A stretch of 64,000 bases of DNA from Kutzneria sp044547355 (GTDB lineage Bacteria; Actinomycetota; Actinomycetes; Mycobacteriales; Pseudonocardiaceae). Of this stretch, positions 52,067 through 60,269 are shown piece by piece (position 1 is the first letter of the stretch; every line of letters starts with the position of its first letter). The notes below the pieces were generated by a model, which did not search any database, was not told where the DNA came from, and saw only the letters and a list, made by a program, of their open reading frames with translations. Both the position numbers and the translations under genes were made by a program. The DNA lies in the NCBI RefSeq assembly GCF_044547355.1, contig NZ_JBIUAG010000007.1, positions 333,119 to 397,118 of the forward strand, given 5' to 3'.

Positions 52067-52807
52067 ATGGGCATCTCCAGCAGCCACACCGGATCCGGCG
52101 TCACCGTGATCACCATCGACTACCCGCCGGTGAACGCGGTCCCGGTGCGCGGCTGGTTCGACCTGGCCGACGCGCTCACCGCGGCCGGCCGCAGACCGGA
52201 AACCCACGCGGTCGTGCTGCGGGCCGAGGGCCGGGGCTTCTGCGCCGGCGTGGACATCAAGGAAATCCAGCGCACGTCCGGTTTCGACGCGCTGATCGGC
52301 GCGAACCGGGGCTGCGCGGCGGCGTTCGCGGCGGTCTACGACTGCGAGGTGCCGGTGGTGGTCGCGGTCAACGGCTTCTGCCTCGGCGGCGGCATCGGCC
52401 TCGTCGGCAACGCGGACATCGTTGTGGCGTCGACGGATGCGACCTTCGGGCTGCCCGAGGTGGACCGCGGCGCGCTCGGCGCGGCCACCCACCTGGCCCG
52501 GATGGTGCCGCCGCATCTCCTGCGCGCCCTGTACTACACGGCCCGGCGGATCTCCGCCGCGCAGCTGCACCACCACGGCTCGGTGTACGAGGTGGTGCCG
52601 CCGCCGGGCCTGGACGCGGCGGCGATGGCGCTGGCCGAGGAGATCGCGGCCAAGGACACCCGGGTGATCCGCTGCGCCAAGGAGGCGCTCAACGGCATCG
52701 ACCCGCAGCACGTGCACCGCAGCTACCGCTACGAGCAGGGCTTCACCTTCGAGCTGAACCTGTCCGGCGTGTCCGACGAGGCGCGGCGGGCCTTCCTGGA
52801 GGGATGA
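52067..52807 (+). CDS. echA20: EchA20-like crotonase (steroid ring D-opening hydrolase)
   Basis: A 246-residue crotonase, the size of Mtb EchA20 (247). ATG 52067 has AAGGAG 5 bases ahead; GTG 52061 is too close to it. Motifs: IDYPPVNAVPVRGWFDLADAL, RGFCAGVDIKEIQ oxyanion segment, VNGFCLGGGIGLVGNADIVVAS, GLPEVDRGALGAATHLARMVP. EchA20 hydrolyses ring D of HIEC-CoA in the last-ring pathway. It starts the echA20-ipdA-ipdB-ipdC run; ipdA begins one base after its stop. Confidence 0.92.
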   Translation: MGISSSHTGSGVTVITIDYPPVNAVPVRGWFDLADALTAAGRRPETHAVVLRAEGRGFCAGVDIKEIQRTSGFDALIGANRGCAAAFAAVYDCEVPVVVAVNGFCLGGGIGLVGNADIVVASTDATFGLPEVDRGALGAATHLARMVPPHLLRALYYTARRISAAQLHHHGSVYEVVPPPGLDAAAMALAEEIAAKDTRVIRCAKEALNGIDPQHVHRSYRYEQGFTFELNLSGVSDEARRAFLEG

Positions 52808-52808
52808 C

Positions 52809-53651
52809 ATGCGGGACAAGCGGATGAGCGCCGCCGAGGTGGCGGCCGAGCTGTCCGACGGCATGACCGTCGGCATCGGCGGCTGGGGCTCGCGGCGCAA
52901 ACCGATGGCCCTGGTGCGGGCCGTTCTCGACTCGCCCGTGCGGGACCTGACGATCGTGTCCTACGGCGGCCCGGACGTCGGATTGCTCTGCGCCGCCGGC
53001 AAAGTCCGCCGGCTGGTGTTCGGTTTCGTGTCCCTGGACAGCATCGCCTACGACCCCTGGTTCCAGCGCCTGCGCCAGCAGGGCGGCATCGAGGTCGGCG
53101 AGTACGACGAGGGCATGCTCTACAGTGGACTGCTGGCCGCCTCGCACCGGCTGCCGTTCCTGCCGATCAGGGCCGGCCTCGGCTCCGACGTCATGCGGGT
53201 CAATCCCGACCTGAAGACCGTGCGCTCTCCTTATGACGACGAGGAACTGGTGGCCATGCCGGCGTTGACGCTGGACGTGGCGCTGATCCACCTCAACCGG
53301 GCCGACCGGCACGGCAACGGCCAGTACCTCGGCCCCGACCCGTACTTCGACGACCTGTTCTGCATGGCGGCCAAGCGCCGTTTCCTGTCGTGCGAACGGA
53401 TCGTGGACACCGCCGAGCTCGACGGGCCGCCGCAGTCGTTGCTCACCAACCGAATGATGGTCGACGGCGTGGTCGAAACCCCCAACGGCGCGCACTTCAC
53501 CTCATGCGTGCCGGACTACGGCCGCGACGAGACCTTCCAGCGCCACTACGCGAAAGCCGCCGCCGACGAGGAGCTCTGGCCCTCCTTCGTGGACCGGTTC
53601 CTGTCCCGCGGCGAGACCGGATACCAACTGGCTGTGCAGGCGATCTCATGA
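52809..53651 (+). CDS. ipdA: IpdA, alpha subunit of the COCHEA-CoA ring hydrolase
   Basis: A 280-residue family I CoA-transferase-fold protein with GGAGGG before ATG 52809. DGMTVGIGGWGSRRKPMALVRAVLD, VSYGGPDVGLL, MLYSGLLAASHRLPFLPIRAGLGSDVM and LIHLNRADRHGNGQYLGPDPYFDDLF characterise the IpdA group. IpdAB resembles CoA-transferases but acts as a hydrolase that opens the last steroid ring (ring C). Overlaps ipdB by ATGA. Confidence 0.93.
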   Translation: MRDKRMSAAEVAAELSDGMTVGIGGWGSRRKPMALVRAVLDSPVRDLTIVSYGGPDVGLLCAAGKVRRLVFGFVSLDSIAYDPWFQRLRQQGGIEVGEYDEGMLYSGLLAASHRLPFLPIRAGLGSDVMRVNPDLKTVRSPYDDEELVAMPALTLDVALIHLNRADRHGNGQYLGPDPYFDDLFCMAAKRRFLSCERIVDTAELDGPPQSLLTNRMMVDGVVETPNGAHFTSCVPDYGRDETFQRHYAKAAADEELWPSFVDRFLSRGETGYQLAVQAIS

Positions 53652-54322
53652 GCCGCATCGACGTCTGCATCGCGGCCTGCGCCGACCTGTTCCTCGGCGC
53701 CGGCGAGATCCTGGCCAGCCCCATGGGCCTGGTCCCGCAGCTGGGGGCCAAGCTGGCCCGGCTGACCAGCGAGCCGGACCTGCTGTTGTCCGACGGCGAG
53801 GCGTATCTGTTGGGAGAGCACGGGGTCGAGGGCTGGCTGCCGTACCGCAAGGTGTTCGACGTCGTCGCGCACGGCCGCCGGCACGTGGTGATGGGGGCCA
53901 ACCAGCTGGACCGCTTCGGCAACCAGAACATCTCCTGCATCGGCGAGCACGAGAAGCCGACCCGGCAGCTGCTGGGTTTCCGTGGCGCGCCGGGCAACAC
54001 CGTCAACCACCGCACCAGCTACTGGGTTCCCAAACACAGCCGGCGGGTCTTCGTGCCGCGGGTCGACGTGGTCAGCGGCGTCGGCCACGACCGCGGCTTC
54101 CACCACGTGCACCGCGTGGTGACCAACCTGTGCGTGCTGGACTTCGCCACCCCGGACGGCTCGATGCGGCTGGTGTCCACGCATCCCGGCGTCACCGTGG
54201 ACGAAGTCCTGGACAACACCGGGTTCCCGCTGGACATCGGCGAGGCCGGCGCCACCCGCGAGCCGTCCCGGCAGGAGCTGGAGCTGATCGACAAGCTGGA
54301 TCCCGACCATGCTCGCGACTGA
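53648..54322 (+). CDS. ipdB: IpdB, beta subunit of the COCHEA-CoA ring hydrolase
   Basis: A 224-residue CoA-transferase beta-fold protein from ATG 53648. IAACADLFLGAGEILASPMGLVPQLGAKLARL, DLLLSDGEAYL, VMGANQLDRFGNQNISCIGEH, and RVDVVSGVGHDRG. The usual catalytic Glu of CoA-transferases (SENG/GIGP) is not seen in its normal form, consistent with the hydrolase reaction known for IpdAB. The final 14 bases overlap ipdC. Confidence 0.92.
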   Translation: MSRIDVCIAACADLFLGAGEILASPMGLVPQLGAKLARLTSEPDLLLSDGEAYLLGEHGVEGWLPYRKVFDVVAHGRRHVVMGANQLDRFGNQNISCIGEHEKPTRQLLGFRGAPGNTVNHRTSYWVPKHSRRVFVPRVDVVSGVGHDRGFHHVHRVVTNLCVLDFATPDGSMRLVSTHPGVTVDEVLDNTGFPLDIGEAGATREPSRQELELIDKLDPDHARD

Positions 54323-55424
54323 GCTGACCCGGCTGGCCGGCGTCCGGCATCCCGTGGTGCAGACCGGGATGGGCTGGGTCGCCGGCCCGCGCCTGGTGTC
54401 GGCCACGGCCAACGCCGGCGGCCTGGGCATCCTCGCCTCGGCCACGATGACGTTCGAGGAGCTGGACGCGGCGATCGCGGAGACCAGACGCCGCACCGCC
54501 AATCCGTTCGGCGTCAACCTCCGCTCCGACGCCGCCGACGCCGCCGAGCGGGTCGACCTGCTGATCCGGCACGGCGTCAAGGTGGCCTCGTTCGCCTTGG
54601 CCCCCAAGAAGGATCTGATCACCAAGCTCAAGGACCACGGCGTCGTGGTGATGCCGTCCATCGGCGCGGTCCGGCACGCCGAGAAGGTCGCCGCCTGGGG
54701 CGCGGACGCCGTCGTCGTGCAGGGCGGCGAGGGCGGCGGCCACACGGGAGCGGTCGCGACGACGTTGCTGTTACCGAGCGTGGTCGACGCCGTCGACATT
54801 CCCGTGGTGGCGGCCGGCGGCTTCTACGACGGGCGCGGCCTGGCCGCGGCGCTGGCCTACGGCGCGGCCGGCATCGCCATGGGCACCCGGTTCCTGCTGA
54901 CCAGCGACAGTCCGGTGCCGGACGAGGTCAAGCGGCTCTACCTGGTGAGAGGCCTGGACGGAACGGTTGTCACAACAAAAGTGGACGGCCTGCCCCACCG
55001 GGTGTTGCGCACCGAGCTGGTCGACCGGCTGGAGCGGACCGGCCGGCTGCGGTCGCTGCTCGGCGCGCTGGCCAACGCCAGAAAGTTCCGGGCGTTGACC
55101 GGGCTAAGCTGGCGGACGATGATCGACGACGGGCGGCGGCTCAAGCACGGCCGGGAGCTGAGCTGGTCTCAGGTCCTGATGGCCGCCAACACGCCGATGC
55201 TGCTGCGGTCCGGGCTGGTGCAGGGCCGCACCGACGCCGGCGTGCTGGCTGCCGGCCAGGTGGTGGGCGTGCTGACGGACCTGCCCAGCTGTGCGGAACT
55301 GATCACCGGCATCGTGGCCCAGGCGAGCGCCGTGATCGACGGACTGGCCGGAGGACAACGGTGGCAGAGCAGCGACTTGGCGAACTTGGAGCGGGACAGC
55401 GGCGTGGCCGACGCATCGCCATGA
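54309..55424 (+). CDS. ipdC: IpdC, FMN-dependent oxidoreductase of the HIP pathway
   Basis: A 371-residue nitronate-monooxygenase-fold flavoprotein. It starts within the last codons of ipdB (14-base overlap). VQTGMGWVAGPRLVSATANAGGLGILASATM, VVQGGEGGGHTGAVATTLLLP (His near FMN), VVAAGGFYDGRGLAAALAYGAAGIAMGTRF. Same place and family as Mtb Rv3553 (IpdC), which oxidises or reduces the indanone-type CoA intermediate before ring C opening. Shares the superfamily with the protein at 29251. Confidence 0.92.
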   Translation: MLATELTRLAGVRHPVVQTGMGWVAGPRLVSATANAGGLGILASATMTFEELDAAIAETRRRTANPFGVNLRSDAADAAERVDLLIRHGVKVASFALAPKKDLITKLKDHGVVVMPSIGAVRHAEKVAAWGADAVVVQGGEGGGHTGAVATTLLLPSVVDAVDIPVVAAGGFYDGRGLAAALAYGAAGIAMGTRFLLTSDSPVPDEVKRLYLVRGLDGTVVTTKVDGLPHRVLRTELVDRLERTGRLRSLLGALANARKFRALTGLSWRTMIDDGRRLKHGRELSWSQVLMAANTPMLLRSGLVQGRTDAGVLAAGQVVGVLTDLPSCAELITGIVAQASAVIDGLAGGQRWQSSDLANLERDSGVADASP

Positions 55425-55843
55425 GCGACGCGGAACTCGACGAGTTCCTGGCGGCCGAACGGACGTGCCGGGTGGCGACGTCCGGCCCCGACGGGCCGCA
55501 CCTGACCGCCCTGTGGTTCCTGTGGCACGACCGGACGCTGTGGCTGACCTCCATCACCCGGGCCAAGCGCTGGGCCCAGCTCAAGCGGGACCCCAAGGTG
55601 TCGGTTCTGGTCGACGCCGGCCGGGAATACGGGGAGCTGCGCGGGGCCGAGCTGCGAGGGTCCGTCGAGTTCGTCGGCGAGGCGCCCCGCACCGGACTGG
55701 ACGTGCCGGAACTGGTGGAGCCGGAGAAGTTGTTCGCCCGCAAGTACATGGGCGGCGACCAGATGCACCACGACGGCCGGCACGGGTGGCTGCGCCTGCG
55801 GCCGCACACCGTAGTCTCCTGGGACTTCCGCAAACTCGGGTAA
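55361..55843 (+). CDS. PPOX-class (pyridoxamine 5'-phosphate oxidase-like) flavin/F420 protein
   Basis: A 160-residue split-barrel protein. GTG 55361 is chosen because GGAGGA lies 6 bases ahead although it overlaps ipdC by 64 bases; ATG 55421, which overlaps the ipdC stop (ATGA), is the alternative. RIAMSDAELDEFLAAERTCRVATSGPDGPHLTALWFLWHDRTLWLTSITRAKRWAQLKRDPKVSVLVDAG is typical of F420- or FMN-binding PPOX proteins. It ends the ipd operon; probable redox partner or reductase, function unknown. Confidence 0.8.
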   Translation: MAEQRLGELGAGQRRGRRIAMSDAELDEFLAAERTCRVATSGPDGPHLTALWFLWHDRTLWLTSITRAKRWAQLKRDPKVSVLVDAGREYGELRGAELRGSVEFVGEAPRTGLDVPELVEPEKLFARKYMGGDQMHHDGRHGWLRLRPHTVVSWDFRKLG

Positions 55844-55951
55844 AACGGCGGAAAAGGTACCGACGATCGTCGGGTGCCGCCGGTGTGCGAGCGGGGCTAG
55901 CTTTCGGTTTACGCACGACTGTCCCTGCCAGTCGCCGAAAGGTATCCCATC

Positions 55952-56662
55952 ATGCGCAAGTCTCTCGTCGCGGCAACCATCGCCGGCGCGGCCCTGGCCG
56001 CCGGCCTCGCCGCGGCCCCGGCCACCGCCGCCAGTGCCAGCCCGAACATCATCGGCGGTGGCGCGGCCAGCAACATCCCCTACGGCGCCCAGATCTACTG
56101 GACCAACGCCGGCTCCGGCAACGGCTTCGAGTGCTCCGGCACCATCATCGCGCCGCAGTGGGTGCTCACCGCGCAGCACTGCCAGAACAACCCCGGCATG
56201 TACGTCCTGGTCGGCAGCCTGAACCTGGGCCAGGGCACGCGGGCCACCGTGGACCGCCAGGTCCCCTCGCCCAACGGCGACATCCTGCTGGTGCACCTGA
56301 CCACCGCCATCAACACCACGTTCAGCCGGCTGGGCTCGGCCGACCCGGCCACCGGCTCCACCAACCAGATCTACGGCTGGGGCCGCACCCAGGGCAGCAA
56401 CCCGCCCTCCCCCGTGCTGAAGACCGCCAACGTGCGCGTCACCGGGCACAGCACCGACGCGTTCGGCGGCACCGCGATCGCCAGCACCGGCATCAACGGC
56501 GCGGCTTGGCACGGCGACTCCGGCGGCCCGCAGGTGTCCAACGGCGTTCAGGTCGGCGTCTGCTCCACCGGCAACAACAGCGGCTCCAACCCGCAGGGCA
56601 CGCAGAACTACGCCAGCGTCGCGGCCAGCCGGACGTTCATCCGCAACACCGCGGGGGTGTGA
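55952..56662 (+). CDS. Secreted S1-family trypsin-like protease (copy 1)
   Basis: A 236-residue exported protease. Signal peptide residues 1-27, short propeptide, then NIIGGGAASNIPYGAQIYW (activation-type N-terminus). Triad: His76 in TAQHC, Asp110 in NGDILLVHL, Ser190 in HGDSGGP. Three cysteines are visible (in FECSG, QHC and VGVCSTG), so one is unpaired if the first two form the usual disulphide. AAGG-type ribosome site before ATG 55952. Tandem with a close paralogue; TGATG joins them. Confidence 0.88.
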   Translation: MRKSLVAATIAGAALAAGLAAAPATAASASPNIIGGGAASNIPYGAQIYWTNAGSGNGFECSGTIIAPQWVLTAQHCQNNPGMYVLVGSLNLGQGTRATVDRQVPSPNGDILLVHLTTAINTTFSRLGSADPATGSTNQIYGWGRTQGSNPPSPVLKTANVRVTGHSTDAFGGTAIASTGINGAAWHGDSGGPQVSNGVQVGVCSTGNNSGSNPQGTQNYASVAASRTFIRNTAGV

Positions 56663-57360
56663 TGCGCGGCGTCATCGCGGCCGCACTGGTGGGGGCGGCC
56701 GTGCTGGCCGCCCCCGTGGCCGAGGCGGCCGTCAGCCCCGACATCATCGGCGGCACCCAGGTCAGCTCGGCCCCGTGGGGCGCGCAGGTGTTCTGGAACA
56801 GCGGCGGCAGCGAGTTCGACGGCTTCGAGTGCTCGGGCACGATCATCGCCCCGCAGTGGGTGATGACCGCGCACCACTGCCAGAGCAGCAACGGCATGCA
56901 CGTCAAGGTCGGCAACGTGAACTTCGACCAGGGCACGAACGTGGCCGTGGACCGGCAGGTCACCTCGCCCAACGGCGACATCGCCCTGCTGCACCTGGCC
57001 ACGGCCGTGCAGACGACGTACATGCAGCTCGGCTCGGCCGACCCGGCGACCGGTTCAACCAACCAGATCTACGGCTGGGGCCGGACGCTGAACCAGTCGC
57101 CGCCGGCCTCGGTGCTGCGCACCGCCAACGTCCGGGTGACCGGGCGGAGCACGGACGCCTACGGCGGCCGGGCCATCGCCAGCACCGGCATCAACGGGGC
57201 CGCCTGGCACGGCGACTCCGGCGGGCCCGAGGTGGCCAACGGGGTCCAGGTCGGGGTGGCCTCCACCGCCGGCAACAGCGGCTCCAACCCCCAGGGCGTG
57301 CAGAACTACGCCAGCGTCGCGGCCAGCCGCAGCTGGATCCGGTCGACCGCCGGGGTGTGA
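56662..57360 (+). CDS. Secreted S1-family trypsin-like protease (copy 2)
   Basis: A 232-residue tandem paralogue of the previous gene (TGATG overlap). Shorter signal peptide (to about residue 22), then SPDIIGG and the same blocks: TAHHC, NGDIALLHL, GSADPATGSTNQIYGWGR, STGINGAAWHGDSGGP, NPQGVQNYASVAASR. The third cysteine of copy 1 is replaced (VGVASTAG). Probably translated by reinitiation from the same mRNA, and a hairpin terminator follows at 57374. Confidence 0.88.
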   Translation: MRGVIAAALVGAAVLAAPVAEAAVSPDIIGGTQVSSAPWGAQVFWNSGGSEFDGFECSGTIIAPQWVMTAHHCQSSNGMHVKVGNVNFDQGTNVAVDRQVTSPNGDIALLHLATAVQTTYMQLGSADPATGSTNQIYGWGRTLNQSPPASVLRTANVRVTGRSTDAYGGRAIASTGINGAAWHGDSGGPEVANGVQVGVASTAGNSGSNPQGVQNYASVAASRSWIRSTAGV

Positions 57361-57373
57361 GCATCTCCATGTG

Positions 57374-57411
57374 ACGCAGGGGTGGGTCCGGATCCGGGCC
57401 CACCCCTGCGT
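57374..57411 (+). terminator. Rho-independent terminator after tandem proteases
   Basis: ACGCAGGGGTGGG (57374-57386) pairs with CCCACCCCTGCGT (57399-57411) over a 12-base loop, followed by TTCG. The 13-bp stem starts 13 bases after the stop. Confidence 0.8.
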
Positions 57412-57441
57412 TCGCGGGCGGCACGCAGCAAGATGGATCGC

Positions 57442-58413
57442 ATGGAGTACACGCACCTCGGCCGCACCGGCCTGTCCGTCTCGCGGCTGTGCCTTGGCAC
57501 GATGAACTTCGGCCCGCAGACCGACGAGCCGACAAGCCGCGCGATCATGGACGAGGCCCTGGCGCAGGGCATCAACTTCTTCGACTCGGCCAACGTCTAC
57601 GGCGGCGAGGCCGGCCGCGGGCGCACCGAGGAGATCATCGGCGACTGGTTCGCCACCGGCGGCAACCGCCGCGAGCGGACCGTGCTGGCCACCAAGCTCT
57701 ACGGCGCCACCGGCGACTGGCCCAACGAGGGCAAGCTGTCGGCCCTCAACATCCGCCGGGCCATCGACGCCTCGCTGCGCCGGCTGCGAACCGACTACGT
57801 GGACCTGTACCAGTTCCACCACGTCGACCGGGACACCCCGTGGGACGAGATCTGGCAGGCCTGCGAGACGCTGGTGACCCAGGGCAAGGTCCTCTACTTC
57901 GGGTCGTCCAACTTCGCCGGCTGGCACCTGGCCGTGGCCCAGGCCGAGGCGGCCAAGCGCCACTTCCTCGGCCTGGTGGCCGAGCAGTCGCACTACAACC
58001 TGCTCACCCGGCACGTGGAGCTGGAGGTGCTGCCCTCGGCGCAGGCCCACGGCATCGGCGTCATCCCGTGGAGCCCGCTGGGCTCGGGCCTGCTCGGCGG
58101 CGCGGTGCGCAAGCAGCGCGAGGGCAGCCGCCGCTACAGCGAGCGGGCCGCCGCGTCGCTGGAGAAGCACCGCGAGCAGCTCGGCGCGTACGAGGACCTG
58201 GCCGACAAGCTCGGCCACGAGCCCGGCGACCTGGCCCTGGCCTGGCTGCTGCACCAGCCGGCGGTGACCGCGCCGATCATCGGCCCGCGCACCTCGGCCC
58301 AGCTGGACGGCGCGCTGAAGGCGTTGGAGATCAAGCTGACGGCCGACGACCTGGCGGCGATCGACGAGATCTTCCCGGGCTACCGGACCGCGCCCGAGCA
58401 CTATGCGTGGTAG
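57442..58413 (+). CDS. Aldo/keto reductase
   Basis: A 323-residue TIM-barrel NADPH reductase. ATG 57442 (MEYTHLGRTGLSVSRLCLGTMNFG) fits the family start; ATG 57433 is 9 bases upstream. Catalytic Asp/Tyr in FFDSANVYGG, Lys in VLATKLYG, His in YQFHHVD, and the cofactor region SSNFAGW... and APIIGPRTSAQLDGAL. This is the AKR/YajO-like class that reduces sugar or ketone aldehydes. Flanked by terminators on both sides, so it is a single-gene unit. Confidence 0.88.
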   Translation: MEYTHLGRTGLSVSRLCLGTMNFGPQTDEPTSRAIMDEALAQGINFFDSANVYGGEAGRGRTEEIIGDWFATGGNRRERTVLATKLYGATGDWPNEGKLSALNIRRAIDASLRRLRTDYVDLYQFHHVDRDTPWDEIWQACETLVTQGKVLYFGSSNFAGWHLAVAQAEAAKRHFLGLVAEQSHYNLLTRHVELEVLPSAQAHGIGVIPWSPLGSGLLGGAVRKQREGSRRYSERAAASLEKHREQLGAYEDLADKLGHEPGDLALAWLLHQPAVTAPIIGPRTSAQLDGALKALEIKLTADDLAAIDEIFPGYRTAPEHYAW

Positions 58414-58425
58414 CCGGTAGCCGGC

Positions 58426-58461
58426 GGGGGCGGCGCCCTTCCCCGGAACGGCGCCGCCCCC
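58426..58461 (+). terminator. Hairpin terminator after aldo/keto reductase
   Basis: GGGGGCGGCGCC (58426-58437) pairs perfectly with GGCGCCGCCCCC (58450-58461). A T-run is absent, as is common in high-GC actinobacteria. Confidence 0.7.
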
Positions 58462-58488
58462 ACTGGCCAGCGTAACCCGCCATCCGTT

Positions 58489-58500
58489 GCTTATATAAGC
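58489..58500. promoter_or_regulatory. ArsR-like palindrome upstream of SRPBCC gene
   Basis: GCTTATATAAGC is a perfect 12-bp palindrome, AT-rich in GC-rich surroundings, 22 bases before ATG 58522. ArsR-type repressors controlling AHSA1/SRPBCC genes often bind such sites, but no ArsR gene is adjacent. Confidence 0.55.
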
Positions 58501-58521
58501 TCGTGCTGATACTTTGCCGGC

Positions 58522-59145
58522 ATGTTCGACGTGAAGCAGCAGATCAACGCCGTGAGCCGGCAGGTCGGCGGCCGGACGCTGGCGGCGGGCGAGGCCCGCA
58601 CCGTCACCCTCAGCCAGACGTACAAGACCGACGTCGACGACCTGTGGGACGCCGTGACCAGCGCCGAGCGCATCGGCCGCTGGTTCCTGCCGGTCACCGG
58701 CGAACTCCGGCTCGGCGGCCGCTACCAGCTCCAGGGCAACGCCGGCGGCGCCGTCACCGCGTGCGAGCCGCCCAGCGCCTACGACGCCACCTGGGAGATG
58801 GGCGACCAGGTCAGCTGGATCGAGGTGCGCCTGTCCCCCGTCGACGGCGGGGCCCGGCTGGAGCTGCGCCACATCGCCGTCGTCGGCGAGCACTGGGACA
58901 CCTACGGGCCCGGCGCGGTCGGCATCGGCTGGGACGGCATGCTGCTGGGACTGGCCAACCACCTCGCCACCGGCGGGGGCATGGACCAGGCGGCCGCGGC
59001 CGAGTGGATGGCCACCCCCGAGGCCAAGCAGTTCCACACCCTCAGCGGGCAGGCGTGGACCGAGGCCGACATCGCCTTCGGCGCCGACCCGGCCAAGGCC
59101 CGCGAGGTCGGCGACCGGACCATCGCCTTCTACACCGGCGGGTGA
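58522..59145 (+). CDS. SRPBCC (AHSA1-like) protein
   Basis: A 207-residue hydrophobic-pocket protein of the START/SRPBCC superfamily. TVTLSQTYKTDVDDLWDAVTSAERIGRWFLPVTGELRLGGRYQLQGNAGG is the classical AHSA1 start, followed by ATWEMGDQVSWIEVRL and LRHIAVVGEHWDTYGPGAVGIGWDGMLLGLANHL. Family members bind lipids or act as chaperone-activator-like proteins; in actinobacteria they are often paired with an ArsR repressor. The C-terminal extension (GGGMDQAAAAEWMATPEAKQ...) is family-typical. Confidence 0.85.
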   Translation: MFDVKQQINAVSRQVGGRTLAAGEARTVTLSQTYKTDVDDLWDAVTSAERIGRWFLPVTGELRLGGRYQLQGNAGGAVTACEPPSAYDATWEMGDQVSWIEVRLSPVDGGARLELRHIAVVGEHWDTYGPGAVGIGWDGMLLGLANHLATGGGMDQAAAAEWMATPEAKQFHTLSGQAWTEADIAFGADPAKAREVGDRTIAFYTGG

Positions 59146-59385
59146 CCGGCAATTCCGCCGGATAAACAATTCCGCCGAAGGCGAACGCCGAAATGCCGCG
59201 AATGGCGTGCGACACGCTGCGGCACCCGGGCGGCTGCCCTGTCGTCGCAGGTCAGCGCCGCGTTCGGCGATCACCGTACTGCTGTGGGCGAACACGGCCG
59301 TGCCGCCGAACTCCGTCCCGATCCGCTCGGCTAGAGTAGCCAGCAGGAATCAGGAGTCCTGGCTTTCAAGAAGAGGCGGACAGAA
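59146..59385. other. Non-coding gap upstream of clpP
   Basis: Two copies of AATTCCGCCG start the gap (59151 and 59167 region). TAGAGT at 59331-59336 is the best -10 candidate for clpP, without a convincing -35. No gene is seen. Confidence 0.4.
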
Positions 59386-59982
59386 GTGGAACACCACGCC
59401 AACGCGAACCTCGTGGCGCGAGCGTCCGGGATGAACCTCACCGACTCGGTGTACGAGCGCCTGCTCCGCGACCGGATCATCGTGCTCGGCTCCGAGGTCG
59501 ACGACGACGTGGCCAACCGGATCGTCGCCCAGCTGCTGCTGCTGACCGCGGAGAACCCCGAAGAGGACATCAAGCTCTACATCAACTCCCCCGGCGGCTC
59601 GGTCACCGCGGGCTTCGCGATCTACGACACCATGCAGTTCGTGCAGCCCGACGTGCAGACCTACGCCATGGGCCTGGCCGCGTCGATGGGGCAGTTCCTG
59701 CTCTCCTCCGGCGCCCCCGGCAAGCGCTACGCGCTGCCATACGCCCGGATCATGATGCACCAGCCGTCCGGCGGCGTCGGCGGCACCGCCTCCGACATCA
59801 AGATCCGCGCCGAGGTCTACGGGCTCTGGAAGAAGGAGCTCGCCGAGATCACCGCGCGCCAGACCGGCCAGCCGGTCGAGAACATCATCCGCGACGGCGA
59901 CCGCGACCGCTGGTTCACCGCCAAGGACGCCCTCGCCTACGGCTTCATCGACCACGTCATCGAGCACAGCAGCGGGCTGTAG
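59386..59982 (+). CDS. clpP: ClpP-family protease subunit (stand-alone)
   Basis: A 198-residue ClpP from GTG 59386 (AGAGGCGG upstream; ATG 59431 would remove 15 residues). The serine-protease triad is intact: Ser100 in GLAASMGQFLL, His125 in RIMMHQPSGG, Asp174 in DRDRWFTAKDALAYGFID. INSPGGSVTAGFAIYDTMQF is the conserved strand/helix. It has neither clpX nor a second clpP next to it, unlike the normal clpP1-clpP2-clpX operon, so it is probably an additional copy (ClpP3-like) with a regulated role. Confidence 0.9.
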   Translation: MEHHANANLVARASGMNLTDSVYERLLRDRIIVLGSEVDDDVANRIVAQLLLLTAENPEEDIKLYINSPGGSVTAGFAIYDTMQFVQPDVQTYAMGLAASMGQFLLSSGAPGKRYALPYARIMMHQPSGGVGGTASDIKIRAEVYGLWKKELAEITARQTGQPVENIIRDGDRDRWFTAKDALAYGFIDHVIEHSSGL

Positions 59983-59992
59983 TTCCTGGGAC

Positions 59993-60023
59993 CCCCATGT
60001 CTGCGGAAAGCGCAGACATGGGG
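59993..60023 (+). terminator. Hairpin terminator after clpP
   Basis: CCCCATGTCTGCG-GAAAG-CGCAGACATGGGG, a perfect 13-bp stem with 5-base loop, 11 bases after the stop codon. Confidence 0.8.
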
Positions 60024-60041
60024 AACCCGCTGGCGTCTTGT

Positions 60042-60262
60042 GGGGCTCGCGCCCCACACCCCCAGGCAGGGCGGGCTTCGCCCCCCTGCACCCTCCAAGC
60101 TCGTGACTAGGTGGGCCAGCGGAAGCGCTGACCCGCCCGAGCTCGTGGGAGGGGTATGCCAGCCGAAAGCGCTGGCCATCTCGCTCGGTGTGTTTTGCGG
60201 GGCTCTCGCCCCACACCCCAAGGCAGGGCGGGCTTCGCCCCCCTGCACCCCCCAAGCTCGTG
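60042..60262. repeat. Two direct 64-bp copies of a GGGGCTC...AAGCTCGTG element
   Basis: Copy 1 (60042-60105) and copy 2 (60199-60262) differ at 3 of 64 positions. Each contains two hairpins (GGGGCTCGCGCCCC and GGGCGGGCTTCGCCC-type) and ends with AAGCTCGTG. The 93 bases between hold two imperfect GCCAGC...GCGCTGG hairpins. This fills the space from the clpP terminator to the end of the MpaB gene. Confidence 0.8.
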
Positions 60263-60269
60263 CTGGCGA

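Noticed and set aside
59260..59296. ClgR-type operator upstream of clpP
   Set aside because: GTTCG and GCGAAC half-sites exist but are about 22 bases apart, too far for the known palindrome.
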